DNA from: Ruminococcaceae bacterium UBA4306
GTDB taxonomy: Bacteria; Bacillota; Clostridia; Oscillospirales; Acutalibacteraceae
Direction: 5' to 3'
Length of the DNA stretch: 5,263 nt
Assembly (NCBI GenBank): GCA_002394725.1
Contig: DGUQ01000190.1
Span: forward strand, 1,671 to 6,933
Shown: in pieces, positions 4,962-5,263 of the stretch
Layout of the letters: each line of letters begins with the position of its first letter
Position numbering within the stretch: the stretch's first letter is position 1
Position numbers and translations under genes: made by a program
The notes under the pieces: model-generated
The model's database searches: none
The model's input: the letters and a program-made list of their open reading frames with translations, nothing else
What the model was told of the DNA's origin: nothing

Positions 4962-4993
4962 TATGTAAGAATTTTAAAGAGCAATTCTACATA
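4962..4993 (-). promoter_or_regulatory. Hairpin at the 5' end of the operon leader
   Basis: TATGTA (4962-4967), one bulged base, and GAATT (4969-4973) pair with AATTC (4983-4987) and TACATA (4988-4993), giving 11 bp with a single bulge and a 9-nt loop. It begins at the predicted transcript start (about 4994). It may be a 5' mRNA-stabilising stem or, as DNA, an operator just downstream of the -10. Confidence 0.5.
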
Positions 4994-5000
4994 CATATAC

Positions 5001-5029
5001 ATTCTATCACAAAATCAGTGCTTTTACAA
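5001..5029 (-). promoter_or_regulatory. Sigma-A promoter of the hydrogenase-sensor operon
   Basis: On the minus strand: -35 TTGTAA (5024-5029, 4 of 6), a 17-nt spacer, and -10 TAGAAT (5001-5006, 5 of 6). The predicted start near 4994 leaves a leader of about 77 nt to the ATG at 4917. No other promoter of this quality is visible between the six genes. Confidence 0.7.
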
Positions 5030-5082
5030 CAGGACAAATGCGGCAAAATGTGGGGGAGAATGTTGGTGAAAATGACTAAACG

Positions 5083-5263
5083 GGTGAATGGCTAATGGTG
5101 AATGGTGAATGGTGATGGGAAACGCTGACGCGTTTTGGATTGATATACTGACTGCGAATAAAAACTTGCTTGACTCTTTGTTTACGAAGGTCTGTTTCTG
5201 TAATCGGTTATACCTATGGGTGAGGGCGAAGCCCTCCCTCAACCATTCACTATTCACCATTCA
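5083..5263 (+). repeat. Heptad fold-back repeat, element A (right end cut by window)
   Basis: The left arm has five 7-nt units at 5083-5117 (GGTGAAT, GGCTAAT, GGTGAAT, GGTGAAT, GGTGATG). Next come hairpin AAACGC-tgac-GCGTTT (5120-5135) and the box TGGATTGATATA (5136-5147), then a variable AT-rich middle of about 70 nt, hairpin GAGGGC-gaa-GCCCTC (5222-5236), and the right arm ATTCACT, ATTCACC, ATTCA (5245-5263), cut by the edge. Fifty nucleotides (5098-5147) are identical to element B (4032-4081), in the same orientation. It lies just upstream of the operon promoter. Confidence 0.88.

Noticed and set aside
5024..5260. Minus-strand open frame upstream of the operon
   Set aside because: It runs through element A and the operon promoter; its residues match the translated repeat also seen in element B, and it lacks a ribosome site.

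Overview
The window looks like a chromosomal segment of an anaerobic gut-type Clostridium relative (Firmicutes, most plausibly Oscillospiraceae/Ruminococcaceae). This is inferred from fairly GC-rich genes separated by AT-rich gaps, strong AGGAGG-type ribosome binding sites, sigma-A-like promoters and [FeFe]-hydrogenase-associated genes; no taxonomic marker is present. All real genes are on the minus strand, so the window reads right to left.

Layout from right to left: a fold-back repeat (element A, from 5083 to beyond the right edge); a sigma-A promoter (5001-5029) with a hairpin at the predicted 5' end of the transcript; then a six-gene operon: DRTGG-domain protein (4570-4917), RsbW-like ATP-binding protein (4148-4573), a putative sensory [FeFe]-hydrogenase-like protein with an Ala in place of the proton-relay Cys (2731-4002), an unrecognised 123-residue protein (2363-2734), a second DRTGG protein (1833-2165) and a PHP-domain phosphoesterase (1108-1827). 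A hairpin-plus-T-tract terminator follows at 1071-1108. About 650 bases without a gene come next, holding a degenerate repeat, a large nested inverted repeat (801-933), several smaller palindromes and a second strong promoter (539-567). That promoter drives a NuoE-type [2Fe-2S] subunit gene cut by the left edge, probably the first gene of an electron-bifurcating hydrogenase operon.

The operon genes are tightly packed (two ATGA stop/start overlaps and one 5-nt gap), which suggests a co-expressed module: iron-sulfur/H-cluster sensing, an ATP-binding switch protein, two small DRTGG proteins and a metal phosphoesterase, next to the catalytic hydrogenase locus. A hydrogen- or redox-sensing regulatory role is inference.

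The least ordinary content is between the genes. Three MITE-like elements (A, B, C) share one architecture: outer arms built from 7-bp tandem units that are inverted at the two ends, two inner 6-bp hairpins, a conserved TGrATTGATATA box and a variable middle. Both inner hairpins show paired base changes between copies, and the heptamer itself differs between copies (GGTGAAT against GGAGTTA) while both arms change together. What is kept is base pairing, not sequence. Two copies lie inside the operon, so they would be transcribed.
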